A stretch of DNA of 64,000 bases from Bactericera cockerelli (Eukaryota; Arthropoda; Insecta; Hemiptera; Triozidae), in NCBI GenBank assembly GCA_024516035.1, contig CM044959.1, positions 14,781,298-14,845,297 on the forward strand, written 5' to 3'. The position numbers were made by a program, and so were the translations under genes. The notes below the pieces were generated by a model. It ran no database searches. It saw only the letters and a program-made list of their open reading frames with translations, and was not told where the DNA came from. Shown piece by piece: positions 33,580-39,757 of the stretch (positions are counted from its first letter, which is position 1; each line of letters starts with the position of its first letter).

Positions 33580-35749
33580 CTCCTACTTATCCTGATCCTT
33601 GTATTTGTTTGTATCCTTTTCCTGTTTCTTGCACTGTCTTGTCATGTTTTTTCCCTGTACCCCATTTATCTGTATTTTCCTATCCTATGTACCTTATATC
33701 CCCAATTTATAAAAGTTTTAAATAAAACTGAAATAAAGTTTGAATATTCAAAAAAAAAAAATGATTTAACAAAATAGCAGTGTTGATGTTATTATATTCC
33801 ACTATTTTGGTGGATTGAAATATTATCAAATAAATGTGATTCTGGTAACTTTAACTTGTGAAACATTAATATTAAGAGAAGATAAATAAAATAATTTTAA
33901 TGAAATATTACCTATTATAGTAGAAAAATCAAGTTCAACTTAGAGACTCATTCTTTTAGTCAAAAATTTCACTATTAAATTCACCTGGATAGATATTTTC
34001 TACTAAATTTCTATTGTTTTTCTAATAAACTTACTTGGGCTTGCATTGGTGTGTTGATGAACAAATGAATTGAATGAGTGTTTGTAGAAATAACTGGTCA
34101 CAGTGTCATGATCTTTGGGTAACTTGGAAAGAAGAGCAGCTTTCAGAATGACATGAAAGCTGATTTTTACATCTTCATAGCCATACAAGTTTCTTTTATA
34201 TCCCGTGATACTCCTCAACTTATTGATAGGTTTGACATGGATCATGAATAGTTTCAATTGTTTTGCAAGATAAAATATTCCATTGGTAAACGTTCTGAAA
34301 CCTTCTAAGTTAGTACTACATTTGGTTTTGTCAAAGTAAGACCAGAATGTGGGTACAACCTCATTTAAGAGCTTGTCCTGGACTTGCTTCAGGATGAGGT
34401 CTTCTAAGTCTTCATGGAGATTGTGTTTCTTTATCTCTTGACATATTGATTGAAACAACTCATCAGGGCAAGGGTTGTCATCCTGAAATAAATTCCAAAT
34501 TCATAGTTATTTATAATGAAATAAAATCCACAATAATAATTAACTTCAGCTTGACTCATGGAGCATTTGAGAATAGAAAGTGAAAGTCTCTTTCTTTGTT
34601 GTAATGTAATGATGCAAATAATACAGCCCAGGGATGAAAAACAAAAAGGAATGATACCCATAAAAAATGGTACCTATACCTAGATAAAATAAGTATGTGG
34701 TTACACAAATCTAAGTTTAGCTCAGAGACTAGTAACCTTTAGAACAGAGGTGTATGTCCAAAGTAAATATATAAAAATAAGCTTGAGTAATTTTGACATG
34801 ACAATTGACACACAAATCTGTTATGAAATAATTTCAATAACAATAAAATCATTCTTATTAATTCTGAAGTATCAGTATTGATTTTTGTTAGATGATAATA
34901 AATCTCAGCTTTTCTTTGGACCAAAAACTGTGGTTGTGGTTAGATAGTTTTTTGAGTGTTTAGAAGCCACAAATGAATGCCGTTAAACAAGGCTCCAGCT
35001 GTGATACACAATGTTTAAACTACTACAGTAGAAGTCCAATGATCCGGCATGTTTGGGACCAGCTCTGTATTGTACTACTGAAAATTGTGGTCTATTGGGT
35101 GGTACCCCTTCCTTTTAGTGTAGCCTTTAAAGATGTTACATTAAGTGGGAGCAGAATAACAACAATATTTCCAGAAACTCATCTCATCTACTGGCAGGTA
35201 GGCTTTGCAATTGTCAAAAAGAAGTATGGCTTTAGTATCATCTGGTAGACCAAGGCTTTTGAAGGACTGAAACTGTATTTGAAACAGAAACTGAGACTAG
35301 TCGGTCGGTTTCTGATCAATACCAAGAGCTTCCGGATGATCCTGAACTACCCCTAAATCTTCCGAATAGCTCTTGAGCATTTTTATTTCCTTTAAAGACA
35401 CACTTTTGGAGAAAACCAATTTTTTTACAATTTTCCTGAACAATACAGGACGATTGGGCATTTTGGACTGTTGGATTGCAGACTAATGGACTTCTACTGT
35501 ATTTATCTATTGCATTTATAAAATAAGTGCCTCAAAAAAACTTTTCAGAAAAAGCAAGTTAAGGCCCAAGTGTGACTTCAATCGTTCTTCAATCAAACCA
35601 ATTTGGAACAAAGATGTATGCACTGTTTATAATCTTCTGGACAGACAAGTGAGACTTCATGGAATACTCACAGGGTTTTTGCCTTCAATGGTAGGGAAAG
35701 CATAGCAAATCTTCTCCCAGAGCACATCATCTATGTCCTCTGCACTCAT
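12237..35749 (-). CDS. ANAPC2: Anaphase-promoting complex subunit 2 (cullin-like), 12 exons
   Basis: ANAPC2 is the cullin scaffold of the APC/C ubiquitin ligase; it binds the RING subunit ANAPC11. Exons on the minus strand in order: 35749-35672, 34482-34035, 27021-26916, 26179-26041, 24670-24280, 23348-23123, 22087-21993, 20196-19859, 18557-18359, 16985-16768, 14934-14838, 12520-12237. All phases join, giving 872 codons plus TGA (human protein 822 residues). Recognisable parts: N-terminal cullin repeats, a Cys-rich segment (CKGCTREIDSCKC), LETRLLHPGVNTCDILTAYI, the WTPDPVDADP and RRSSDII motifs before the cullin-homology region (GSRELFVNEYRTLLADRLL), INAHL, FWPTFKDE, and the C-terminal winged-helix domain ending YYRLPKS. 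The start Met (MSAEDIDD) is supported only by reading frame. Confidence 0.95.
12890..13010 (-). pseudogene. Partial copy of ANAPC2 exon 11 start with acceptor
   Basis: Repeats the intron end and first part of exon 11 (GGCCTGATTCGCGAGATAGC) found at 14890-15000. The copy then reads into unrelated sequence after CTGTCTGA. It is likely a dead duplicate but keeps a usable-looking acceptor. Confidence 0.8.
13147..13385. repeat. Tail fragments of SINE families D and C
   Basis: Shares CCATATAATCCTCTCACCAC with the family D tail at 51900 (13147-13215, plus) and GGTTAATGCTCAAA with the inverted family C tail at 22150 (13280-13385, minus). Confidence 0.6.
13605..14709 (+). pseudogene. 5'-truncated LINE, reverse transcriptase C-terminal half
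   Basis: An open frame to 14595 encodes the second half of a non-LTR reverse transcriptase: SGCIQGGHLSEILFLCFIND (a changed form of the usual SG-PQGS-LGP motif), the catalytic FADD box, and a long thumb and C-terminal region (RSRLEYCSVVWSPQ). The 3' end is A-rich near 14700. It is inserted within a copy of repeat K (flanks GGTCAAATTTTCGACG and ATAGGATAAGGAAAG). Clade not certain; Jockey/CR1-like by motif. Confidence 0.8.
15115..15262. repeat. SINE family D remnant, inverted arrangement
   Basis: Begins as a plus-strand head (CTCCGTGGTGTAACAGTTG) and ends as a minus-strand head (CTACGGGCAGTAG, CCACGGAGGCT), so two pieces face each other and can pair as a hairpin. Confidence 0.65.
15413..15668 (+). 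repeat. SINE family A copy
   Basis: Complete head (GCGCGCTAGGCATTGCACGC) and body ending near GCGCTACCCACTAAAAATG. Confidence 0.85.
15678..15807. mobile_element. 130-bp MITE (family M)
   Basis: Ends GGGCGGAATTAATAGAC and its inverse (GTCTATTAATTCCGCCC). Same size and ends as 17038-17167; other copies at 26214-26341, 39414-39547 and 51234-51363 with partial ones at 16511-16595 and 16652-16735. Confidence 0.85.
15843..16076 (+). pseudogene. Possible fragment of a retroelement ORF
   Basis: A 77-residue frame ending NRSKRIKWTQEMNKDVMRSY. The K-WT-EMN-D-MRSY pattern resembles the start of some non-LTR retroelement proteins. No continuation found; a chance ORF is possible. Confidence 0.3.
16262..16510 (-). 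repeat. SINE family A copy, minus orientation, joined to a MITE M piece
   Basis: Reverse complement of the family A head (GAACCCAGGTCACCATG on plus) and body; its head end abuts a partial MITE M at 16511. Confidence 0.8.
16511..16735. repeat. Duplicated block: MITE M pieces plus ANAPC2 exon 10 end
   Basis: Two partial MITE M ends (to 16595 and 16735), each followed by AAACACAGTAAATAA or close variant. Between them, at about 16622-16651, is a copy of the exon 10 end and donor (plus strand TCTACCTGAGTTTGCCAGAA), matching the real one at 16764. Confidence 0.8.
17038..17167. mobile_element. MITE M nested in SINE E
   Basis: 130 bases with GGGCGGAATTAATAGAC ends; the SINE sequence resumes on its other side (ACAATTA, then TAAAGTCCCATT). 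Confidence 0.85.
17251..17426 (+). mobile_element. Short poly(A)-tailed retroinsertion
   Basis: About 176 bases ending in an A run of about 17, flanked by ATGTC at 17246-17250 and 17427-17431. It could be a heavily truncated LINE or other retrocopy; no source recognised. Confidence 0.65.
17516..17765 (-). repeat. 5S-rRNA-derived SINE, minus orientation
   Basis: The minus-strand head is a diverged 5S rRNA (plus-strand CACCCATCCAAGTCCTAG corresponds to the 5S CTTAGATGGGTG region). The body carries the shared core (GGCTATTCCCGGCCCACTC) and ends with GAAAGCAACGTTAAACCC. Confidence 0.75.
18011..18295 (-). repeat. Repeat H with tandem start
   Basis: Minus-strand repeat H; its first part, a unit of about 38-50 bases with AGTCTGGCTGGGGGACTATA, is repeated three to four times. 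Confidence 0.8.
18598..18770 (+). repeat. LINE 3' tail-like repeat
   Basis: GGGTGGAAGAGATTGCCA through an A run at 18759-18775; shared with 4296-4440. Confidence 0.55.
18969..19060 (+). repeat. SINE family B fragment
   Basis: tRNA-Thr-like head (GACTTGTAATCTGGAGGTCG), followed by family F body pieces at 19084-19212. Confidence 0.75.
19084..19212 (+). repeat. SINE family F body fragment
   Basis: TGTGTCACTTCTCGCCC, GGCATACTACGGGATAGG and TAGCTACGAAATAAAAAG match the F body at 53627. Confidence 0.65.
19371..19698 (-). repeat. Four to five copies of the ANAPC2 exon 8 end with donor
   Basis: Copies at 19371-19430, 19432-19476 (lacking the donor edge), 19487-19542 and 19551-19663, plus a stub at 19686-19698. 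Each is (minus strand) the end of exon 8, coding LRFGDSLLHCCEVMLK, with donor GGTAAGT. They lie within 500 bases downstream of the real donor at 19858-19853. Confidence 0.92.
19718..19855 (-). repeat. SINE family B touching the exon 8 donor
   Basis: Minus-strand family B SINE whose head end reaches the donor of ANAPC2 exon 8 (plus: CAAGCTACTGAGCTACTTACC). Confidence 0.75.
20231..20654. mobile_element. hAT-like MITE (family N) with 8-bp target duplication
   Basis: Inverted termini CACTGAGATCATATAAC; perfect 8-base duplication ATATCACG at 20223-20230 and 20655-20662. No transposase ORF. Second copy at 56839-57494. Confidence 0.85.
20684..20758 (+). repeat. tRNA-like SINE head, unassigned family
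   Basis: CCGTGGTCGAGTGGTGTAGC and GGTTCGAATCCCCGC resemble a tRNA A and B box. No cloverleaf was folded; no other copy was noticed. Confidence 0.45.
20862..21040 (-). repeat. SINE family E, truncated head
   Basis: AAGTCCCATTATTCCAGCAG, CCCAAATGGGAGGATAA and a shortened head. Confidence 0.75.
21295..21455 (+). repeat. SINE family D tail
   Basis: CAGGACGTTAAATCAAATAG through CACGGACATC, matching the 3' part of the full copy at 51617-51975. Confidence 0.7.
21480..21619 (-). repeat. SINE family B copy
   Basis: Reverse complement of the B body and tRNA-Thr-like head (GACCTCCAGGTTACAAGTC on plus). Confidence 0.75.
21640..21922 (-). repeat. SINE family A copy
   Basis: Full-length minus-strand copy; body at 21640-21830, head with GATCGAACCCAGGTCACC at 21860-21920. 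Confidence 0.8.
22100..22314 (-). repeat. SINE family C, near full length
   Basis: Minus strand: head CACTGGTAGTCAAGTAG, B box GGTTCGAATCCCACCC, body CCACGTAATAATAGGACTCT and tail with GCGCCTGGTGGATTCC. Confidence 0.8.
22395..22565 (-). repeat. SINE family F body
   Basis: Plus-strand view has GTGTTTCACAGCC, GGAGCCATGAAACAGC and GGCGAGAAGTGACACA. Its likely head piece lies at 22800-22850, separated by SINE G. Confidence 0.65.
22593..22850 (-). repeat. SINE G (tRNA-like) and tRNA-Gly-like head of SINE F
   Basis: 22593-22775 minus: GACCTCCGTGGCTCAGTGG head with GGGTTCAAATCCCGGCC. 22800-22850 minus: a family F head with the tRNA-Gly signature CTTGCCATGCGG-like (plus: CCTTCCGCATGGCAA). Arrangement suggests G is inserted in F. 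Confidence 0.65.
23400..23930. repeat. Tandem duplication of about 210 bp in ANAPC2 intron 5
   Basis: Block TATAAAATCTAGGGGTCGGC ... AAGGAGCAAACTG occurs at about 23500-23705 and again at about 23715-23930; GGAATTAAAATACCTATTG next to exon 6 (23357) is repeated at the junction (23700). Copies differ at few positions, so the duplication is fairly recent. Confidence 0.8.
23925..24155 (+). repeat. 5S-rRNA-derived SINE, plus orientation
   Basis: GCCACGTCGATGGCGCGTTG then AATGCACCGGTTATCGTAGG then GTTAAGCAACGTC follows the order of animal 5S rRNA (GCCAACG..., AATACACCGGTTCTCGTCCG, GTTAAGCAACGTC). Then the body: CCGGCCAGACCCAGGCTGG, GTTATGTGACCATACAGTTG. Confidence 0.85.
24848..25738 (-). repeat. 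SINE family D interrupted by repeat K
   Basis: Minus-strand D pieces at 24848-25019 and 25664-25738 join at TCTG, present on both sides of the insert. The head is CAGCCTCCGTGGCGTAAC. Confidence 0.75.
25020..25663. mobile_element. Repeat K, non-coding transposable element
   Basis: Inserted in SINE D with TCTG at both edges. Inner ends carry ACTTTCCTTATCC and GGATAAGGAAAGT as an inverted pair. Inside are ATTCCGCCACTGATGACT and ACCAAAAGTTTCGTGGTTCG, also found at 13400-13605 and 39790-40830. Contains a CACACAGACA repeat. No transposase. Confidence 0.65.
26214..26341. mobile_element. MITE M copy next to ANAPC2 exon 4
   Basis: GGGCGGAATCAATGGACG start, diverged right end; lies 35 bases upstream of the exon 4 acceptor (exon start 26179). 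Confidence 0.75.
27101..28714. mobile_element. Foldback Tc1-like element, dead transposase
   Basis: Ends CACTTGAGAGCAGAAAAAGC and a near-perfect inverse, TA on both sides (27099-27100, 28715-28716). The plus strand from about 27840 reads the second half of a Tc1 transposase with stops and frameshifts (FTDDCR, CMVWGGIS, LMHDNTRPH, ending GGNTEY). The left arm 27101 to about 27750 is an inverted copy of the same 3' half, so each end is a transposase C-terminus and the arms, about 650 bases each, are self-complementary. Confidence 0.88.
28995..30590 (+). CDS. LINE ORF1, nucleic-acid-binding Gag-like protein
   Basis: 531 codons from the first ATG after the 5' UTR. The N-terminus is rich in Ser, Gln, Tyr and Pro with imperfect repeats of SYPVSQ-type units. 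A pre-C2HC-like region is followed by three zinc knuckles: CSKCQRFNHTKNYC, CVYCSGAHTSSEC and CVNCNENHTANYKGC. In Jockey elements this protein coats the RNA. The frame stays open to TAG at 30588 and overlaps ORF2 by 14 bases. Confidence 0.9.
   Translation: MLPINNNQSPAIQSYPVSQSSSHVLSYPVSQPNYHVQSYPGPQSSYHVQSYSGYHPNLLTPQSASSMPSQNMYSPIYTSAQVPAQAPSPFQTSLSASHSTQDIFSQTPHPSSSQQGGFVHVSRRKRNSRMRRDHSVSSSSSGVTIVSKSSKKKDTPQRGNIPVSNKFDALRNLNSDEDMFSNEDSLPKEKIPPIFISKSCVQDLRVLITNLKTISVDFSIKDTREFLNLQCGTIDTYRKFSTYLNNKKIEYHSFRLPTDRTIDVVLKNVPTSFTESEISSELETLGYKDFKVMRVWNKEKKPIPVINLYLDKKHLKNKEIYDLTKLLNCIVYIEPKKKYSNVPQCSKCQRFNHTKNYCNQAPRCVYCSGAHTSSECLNKNVENAVPKCVNCNENHTANYKGCKYYVELKKKRFRDNQQLPASNIIHSSPPPDISHFPPLPSQSSPAIVPEHNLYRIGTDHSYSRVAQFGPPPCSFSSSENTQPQVSSDSSSLFDSVMDSILSAIKPFFTSLLAKIKPLLKNFIATLLNGSG
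30577..33288 (+). CDS. LINE ORF2, endonuclease and reverse transcriptase
   Basis: 903 codons from ATG 30577. N-terminal APE-type endonuclease: SILNWNANGLNSKR, CVSETHL, GDLNCKHPAW, LDVILCK, DSDHNPV. Central reverse transcriptase: KTPGHDLISNEI, YRPISLLPCMSKLFE, FLDLQQAFDRVWH, VPQGSVLGPILFNLYVSDI, catalytic FADD. The C-terminal part has WLGVWFDRRL and YGCPVW, typical of Jockey-clade enzymes; no RNase H recognised. No stop or frameshift, and all catalytic residues I can check are present. Confidence 0.93.
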   Translation: MDQVRQPDIHKLSILNWNANGLNSKRMTFIDFLVRHDIDVACVSETHLVPSQKFKVPNYRVYRGDRFPNAAYGGAAVFVKNRILQEAIVLPPMVSFEIQGVLISLANGAKIKIFAAYLQPCKTLSVRDLAHIFDCEIPTIVAGDLNCKHPAWYSVVSNPNGRKLFRLMNQSEWIVLGPDEPTYFPSHENRHPDVLDVILCKNVPNVISQQVLAELDSDHNPVVIQLDAIFLQSPSKLKLLNGPVDWDLFREKIQNISIPSSFESTISIDHAIESFTNTVKETVRLCSGPHKKSINSFILPCHLRMLITYKHRVRRRWQRNRYAPDKKLLNIITRKLKYQLDEFRYEGYQEYVKDLHPEDGTLYKETKRILREQDRIPPIKIGDDFITSPQDKCEVFASSLEDTFKVNEDNFNSEKIKEIGEYLLIEPVSVELPIPYITPSELQDEIKKLKHKKTPGHDLISNEIIQEFPLKALIFLTAIFNACLRWKYFPYLWKHAQVIVLPKPGKPKKDLKSYRPISLLPCMSKLFERIIASRLKDVLFNWDVLPIFQFGFRENHSTTHQMVKFSEFVNSNFENRNEVAAVFLDLQQAFDRVWHQGLIFKMKKLNFPQYLVGIISSFLQNRSFAVKIEEHFSTIRPVRASVPQGSVLGPILFNLYVSDIANNFLPSDNCFVGMFADDILIASANENLCHAQSQLQLLVNEVVKWCSQWCVTISVQKTEAKIFSLRRSPNPPCLSINNVNIPWQVNSVRWLGVWFDRRLCWKDHISTKVSEGYQRLSKLFPIFNKKSSLGMKSALLVFKSILLPVITYGCPVWLPAARTHWKKLEIFQNKVLRIITKAPWFVKNERIKKDLNVQPVYNVCVQRYINFIKDNPHDLGHRGYVRRKGIHLPQDLPIIVHALLDHT
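35035..35499. mobile_element. pogo-like MITE
   Basis: Terminal CAGTAGAAGTCCAATGATCC and inverse-like CATTAGTC...GGACTTCTACTG, TA on both sides (35033-35034, 35500-35501). 465 bases, no transposase. Lies in ANAPC2 intron 1. Confidence 0.8.
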
Positions 35750-36534
35750 CTCTGGGCCTCACTGGGGTAAAATTTAAGCTGAGTATAACTGTTAGAAACC
35801 GTCTGTATATAGTCACTTAGAAAGGGAAGGAAAAACTACATTCAAAAATTGTAAAAAGAAATTCGGATTATTATTATTAACTTGGGTTTTACATCCCTTT
35901 CAATGGGGGTGTTGTTACCCTCCATTTGCAGGAAATTCACAAACCTGCTACCCACATTCACCTCAACCAGTCTGGGTTGGGCCGGAATGCCAAAATCACG
36001 AAATCTTCACCTCACTGGACGTTGCTTAACTTGGTTGATCCTAAGAGAAACAGGGCATTATTTAGATATTTTTTTAAATTGATGAATACTATTTTTAAAT
36101 TTAAATGTTCCCTCCATATTATTCTTCTTCTTCTTCTAGAGTTCCCATGATTTTTTCATAGATTTTTTTCCCACCACCAATTTTTTTTTCCCACCTCCAA
36201 AAAATCTGATAATTTATTTGAATTTCATCATTTTCATTTTTCATCAGTCATCAACTCATCAGTATTCAAGATTTCATTTCATTTACTGATTCTGATATTC
36301 ATTTCAAACTTTAACAGCCTTCTGTGACCGATTTTCTTCCTTTGGTTTGCGTAAATTATTATTGAAGTTGAAGTGTACTTGAATTTTCATTATTTTGAAT
36401 AGTTAGGAATCATATTATAAGATTTCCTATTGCCCATTTATTTTTTTGGTTTTCTCTTAACATTAGTTTTTCATTATATTGGTTTGGTGATGGTGATGGG
36501 TCACTGATTTAAGTCAGCCCCCCCCCCCTGGACG
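35750..36534. promoter_or_regulatory. Shared intergenic region between ANAPC2 and the zinc-finger gene
   Basis: 785 bases between two divergent start codons. It must contain the ANAPC2 promoter and may serve both genes. No core promoter motif could be assigned. A 5S-derived SINE occupies 35873-36055 and a run of C lies at 36519-36528. Confidence 0.5.
35873..36055 (-). repeat. 5S-rRNA-derived SINE between divergent genes
   Basis: Minus strand: GTTAAGCAACGTCCAGTGAG from the 5S head, then CCGGCCCAACCCAGACTGG core and a tail of ATA repeats. Same family as 23925-24155. Confidence 0.75.
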
Positions 36535-37704
36535 ATGGACATAGAAATGAGTCAACCTCATTCTCATTCAGATGAGAACAAACCAAAACACATCAAAAAT
36601 CGGGTGAGAACAGAGTGTCAATGTCAATTTTGTGGCAAGTATCTGAGTAGTAATAGTATTAAGCGCCATGTCAGTCTATGTTGTGCGAGTACTGTATCTA
36701 TCAAAAAGTTCAATTGTAACCATTGTGGAAAATCTTTTAAAAGACCGGACGTGTTGAAGAGACATGGTAACTCTTGCTTAAATCCATCTTCTAAAAAGAC
36801 TAAAATACCCTGTGGTATTGATGATTGTTCTGTTGTATGTAACTTTAAGACTGAATTATTTGAACACATTGTTGAAAAGCATCAGACATCAGACATTCAG
36901 CCAGTAGAATACATGGAATTTGTCAGTTTCGGTGATTTTTTAACTTGGAAAGAGTCTGAAGAGCATATGACATATTCTTATTTCTCCAAAAAAACTGGGT
37001 CCAAAAGAAATGTGACCTATTATTACTGTCAGCATGATGGGTCAGCTAAGCCACACAGAAAAGTCACTGAATTGAATCGGCCATCAAAAAGAAGGAATCT
37101 AAAAGGTTGTATCAAAACTGGAAAACACTGCATTGCTATGTTAAAAGTAGAAGAATGTATGGGTATATTCAAAGTTTGGTATAACCCTACTCATTCTCAT
37201 GAGCTTAATGCTAGTGATATTCGGCACCAACCAATATCATTGCACACTTCTAAGTACATCGAAGAGCAAATAGCCTTAAATACACCACTTGTTGATATTG
37301 TACATAATATACATACAATGGCTGAGGCTGTGGAAATGGAGACTGACAGGGTTCACAAAGACACAAATGTGACAGTAAAAAATATTAGAGAACAATGTAG
37401 AAAAAAGAATATCACTCTTGTCCATTATGATGATGTCATAAAAGAAGAGATAGTCGTGACTGAAGATATCCTGTTTGATGATGATGATGATGATGATGAT
37501 GGAGAACAAACAAAACTTAACCTAACTGAAAGTCTTACAAAAAGTATTCATGAAAAATTGGAATTTTTCCGTGAACAAACTGAAGCTTGCAAATGGAATA
37601 CACATATACTCTGTCAATTAGATGCAGAGCTAGATCAAGTTGTGAAAAATGTTAATGCATCATATTCAACCACTCAACCAGTATCAGACCTTCAACTACA
37701 GTGA
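36535..37704 (+). CDS. Zinc-finger protein with MULE-type DNA-binding region
   Basis: Single open frame of 389 residues; not recognised as a named gene. Near the N-terminus are C2HC/C2H2 fingers: CQFCGKYLSSNSIKRHVSLC, CNHCGKSFKRPDVLKRHGNSC and CGIDDCSVVCN...HIVEKH. Residues about 125-240 (FGDFLTWKESEEHMTYSYF, YYYCQHDG, HCIAMLKV, PTHSHEL) look like the WRKY-GCM1/FLYWCH-type zinc domain found in MULE transposases and host proteins derived from them. A run of nine Asp lies near residue 320. No DDE transposase domain follows, so this is more likely a host gene or a domesticated fragment than a live transposon. Start chosen as first Met; an upstream exon cannot be excluded. Confidence 0.75.
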   Translation: MDIEMSQPHSHSDENKPKHIKNRVRTECQCQFCGKYLSSNSIKRHVSLCCASTVSIKKFNCNHCGKSFKRPDVLKRHGNSCLNPSSKKTKIPCGIDDCSVVCNFKTELFEHIVEKHQTSDIQPVEYMEFVSFGDFLTWKESEEHMTYSYFSKKTGSKRNVTYYYCQHDGSAKPHRKVTELNRPSKRRNLKGCIKTGKHCIAMLKVEECMGIFKVWYNPTHSHELNASDIRHQPISLHTSKYIEEQIALNTPLVDIVHNIHTMAEAVEMETDRVHKDTNVTVKNIREQCRKKNITLVHYDDVIKEEIVVTEDILFDDDDDDDDGEQTKLNLTESLTKSIHEKLEFFREQTEACKWNTHILCQLDAELDQVVKNVNASYSTTQPVSDLQLQ

Positions 37705-39413
37705 AGTCACCTTCTAAGAAGTGTAAGAGAATCTTCAAGAATTGCAAGACATTACAGAACCAGAACCACGTATGTGAATATTTTTTTAAGTATGGGCATT
37801 GTAATCTTGGCTCACTTATACAGGGTGAGTCATTCTTAGCAAAGAAGTCAATTTTCTCAGCTCCTATTGGTAATACAGTAGAATCTTGCTTACTCAAAAT
37901 CCCAAAATGTTGAAATTCCCATTATCCTGAAAGAATTGGCCCTTTTCAAATGTACCTAGCTCCTTATTCAAGATCCTGAGCACTCAAAACTCATTAATTC
38001 AAAATGACACTTTTATCATTTATATTTTAGGATAGCAGGATTCTAATGTTAAAAATTCAATACTGAAATAATTTTCATAGCTCACTAGGCCATTTATAAG
38101 TGCAGTAAAATTTAGATTGATCCATTTAAGATTCTGAAGTTGACCTTGAAATAACCTTGTAAGCTTTGCAAAGGTCACCATTAGATATGAAAATGATTTC
38201 AGGATAGATTTTTTTTCTTCAATATGAACCAAGTTAATCAAGTGCAACACTAAAATGACTCACCTTCTACATTTATGTTACATAAGTATTACTTGCAAAA
38301 TATTTCAGGTACTTATTACTTACACACCAAGGCTGCCGAACCACAGGACCACCAGCTAACATGGAAACTAAATTTTGGCCTTAATCAGTTTAATGCTACA
38401 TGTATTGTTACAACAGTATAATTATTTTAATACTCATAATTATAAAAAAAAATTACAACAATTGAATTGATAGTTACATACCTACCTAATGTTTTTTATA
38501 TATAAAAATGGGTATTTAATTGAGAATTGGATCACATCTTATATAGGTGAGGCCAGAAAAAATGGCACTTTGAATACACCATTTCTCATCCAGTCACTAA
38601 AAAAACAGTGTCCAGAGAGGTGAGGACATGAGATTTTTTTGTTGTTTTGATTCACATGGTTTTTTTCTCCATAGTCTGTGTCATAGGTTTCCCATTCCTT
38701 AGTATGCCTTCTTGCCCATCAGAGGATGGGCAAGAAGTGACACAATACAAACCATTTGGGTGCTGGGTCATCACAAATGCACTGGAAGGTATCTCAAACA
38801 GAAGAAACCTTTTTAACTTATTCAGTATTTTTTTCTTGATAGAAAACATAGCATGTGATTTAAAAAAAAATCATTTAATAAAACTTAGGTACTGGAAAAG
38901 TTAAATATGTGCCTCTTGTTCAGTATTAATATCCATATTGTTGGTTAACAGTATGGAGATCAATACTAAACAGAAGAAACCTTTTTAACTTATTTGGTTT
39001 ATTTCGATTTTTTTTCTCAATCATATGCTTTGTTTTTTTTCTGTCTAGTATCAATCTCCATGCTGTTACTTTTCTATCAAAACATAAATACCTTCCTAGA
39101 AAATTTTAATCACCAAAAAGTTATGTCAAATTTAGTCCATCAGGAAATACCTGGACTCAAATTCAAAAATAACAAGTGTCCAGTTAATTCTGCCGGGGAG
39201 TTTAAATTCAATATGATTTGGTCAATACATGGTCAGTTGGTAATGTGTGAGTATATATATGATGTAAGTGGAATGTTGAGAAAATTTCCTTTTTTAACTT
39301 TCAAATATCTATCATGATAGATATCAGTTACTTGTATTTATATTTATAATAAAAAACAAAGAGATATTCTTTTAAAATGTGATTTTTCTTCTGTTTCCCT
39401 TCTTAGAACTTGT
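37705..39413. other. Gene-free DNA with old repeat pieces
   Basis: Near 37876 a CAGTAGAATCTTGC end suggests a pogo-like relic. About 38555-38635 has a weak 5S-like head (TTTGAATACACC). 38650-38770 carries a minus-strand piece of SINE F (GGGCAAGAAGTGACACAAT). A block TACTAAACAGAAGAAACC-like is repeated at 38795 and 38965. No convincing gene. Confidence 0.5.
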
Positions 39414-39547
39414 GAGGGCAAAATGAACAGACATTTTTGTAATACCTCTGTGTTGCTAAGTCTTGGATTGCTTACTGTCTCTTTATATGAGGAAAACCGA
39501 TGCTAAGCAATGACTAAAGTTATCAATTTTGTCTATTAATTTGGCCT
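39414..39547. mobile_element. Diverged MITE M
   Basis: Inner sequence TTTGTAATACCTCTGTG and TGCTAAGTCTTGGATTGC match MITE M; ends partly decayed. Confidence 0.7.
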
Positions 39548-39637
39548 GAGTATGTTTTACAATGGTAGGTTTTTGTATGATTGTTGAAAAAATCCTATTT
39601 TTATTTAGTTTTAATAAAATAAAGGTTCTTTATTTAG

Positions 39638-39757
39638 GTTGCCAGCGTCAATAGCATGTTGAATACACCAGTTCTTATTCAGTCGAAGTTGAGCAATGTC
39701 CAGATAGGACTTAGATGGGTGGCCATTCAAATTTGGACCCTAGTGATGCTGGCTATT
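39638..39757 (+). repeat. 5S-rRNA-derived element, mostly the head
   Basis: The clearest 5S-like copy: TTGAATACACCAGTTCTTAT, then GTTGAGCAATGTCC, then GGACTTAGATGGGTGGCC, colinear with animal 5S rRNA. Internal substitutions and the SINE body (GATGCTGGCTATT) rule out a working 5S gene. Confidence 0.85.

Larger units (their letters stand above)
28815..33760 (+). mobile_element. Full-length Jockey-type LINE
   Basis: 4,946 bases flanked by a perfect 10-base duplication ATGATTTAAC at 28805-28814 and 33761-33770. It has a 5' UTR, two open ORFs, a T-rich 3' UTR (T runs 33523-33580), an AATAAA signal near 33720 and an A tail of about 11. It lies antisense in ANAPC2 intron 2. The clean duplication and intact ORFs indicate a recent insertion, possibly still active. 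Confidence 0.93.

Noticed and set aside
33456..33777. Phe-rich ORFs after the LINE
   Set aside because: Translation of the T-rich 3' UTR.
39638..39757. Working 5S rRNA gene
   Set aside because: Many substitutions, lost 5S end, and continuation into the SINE body.
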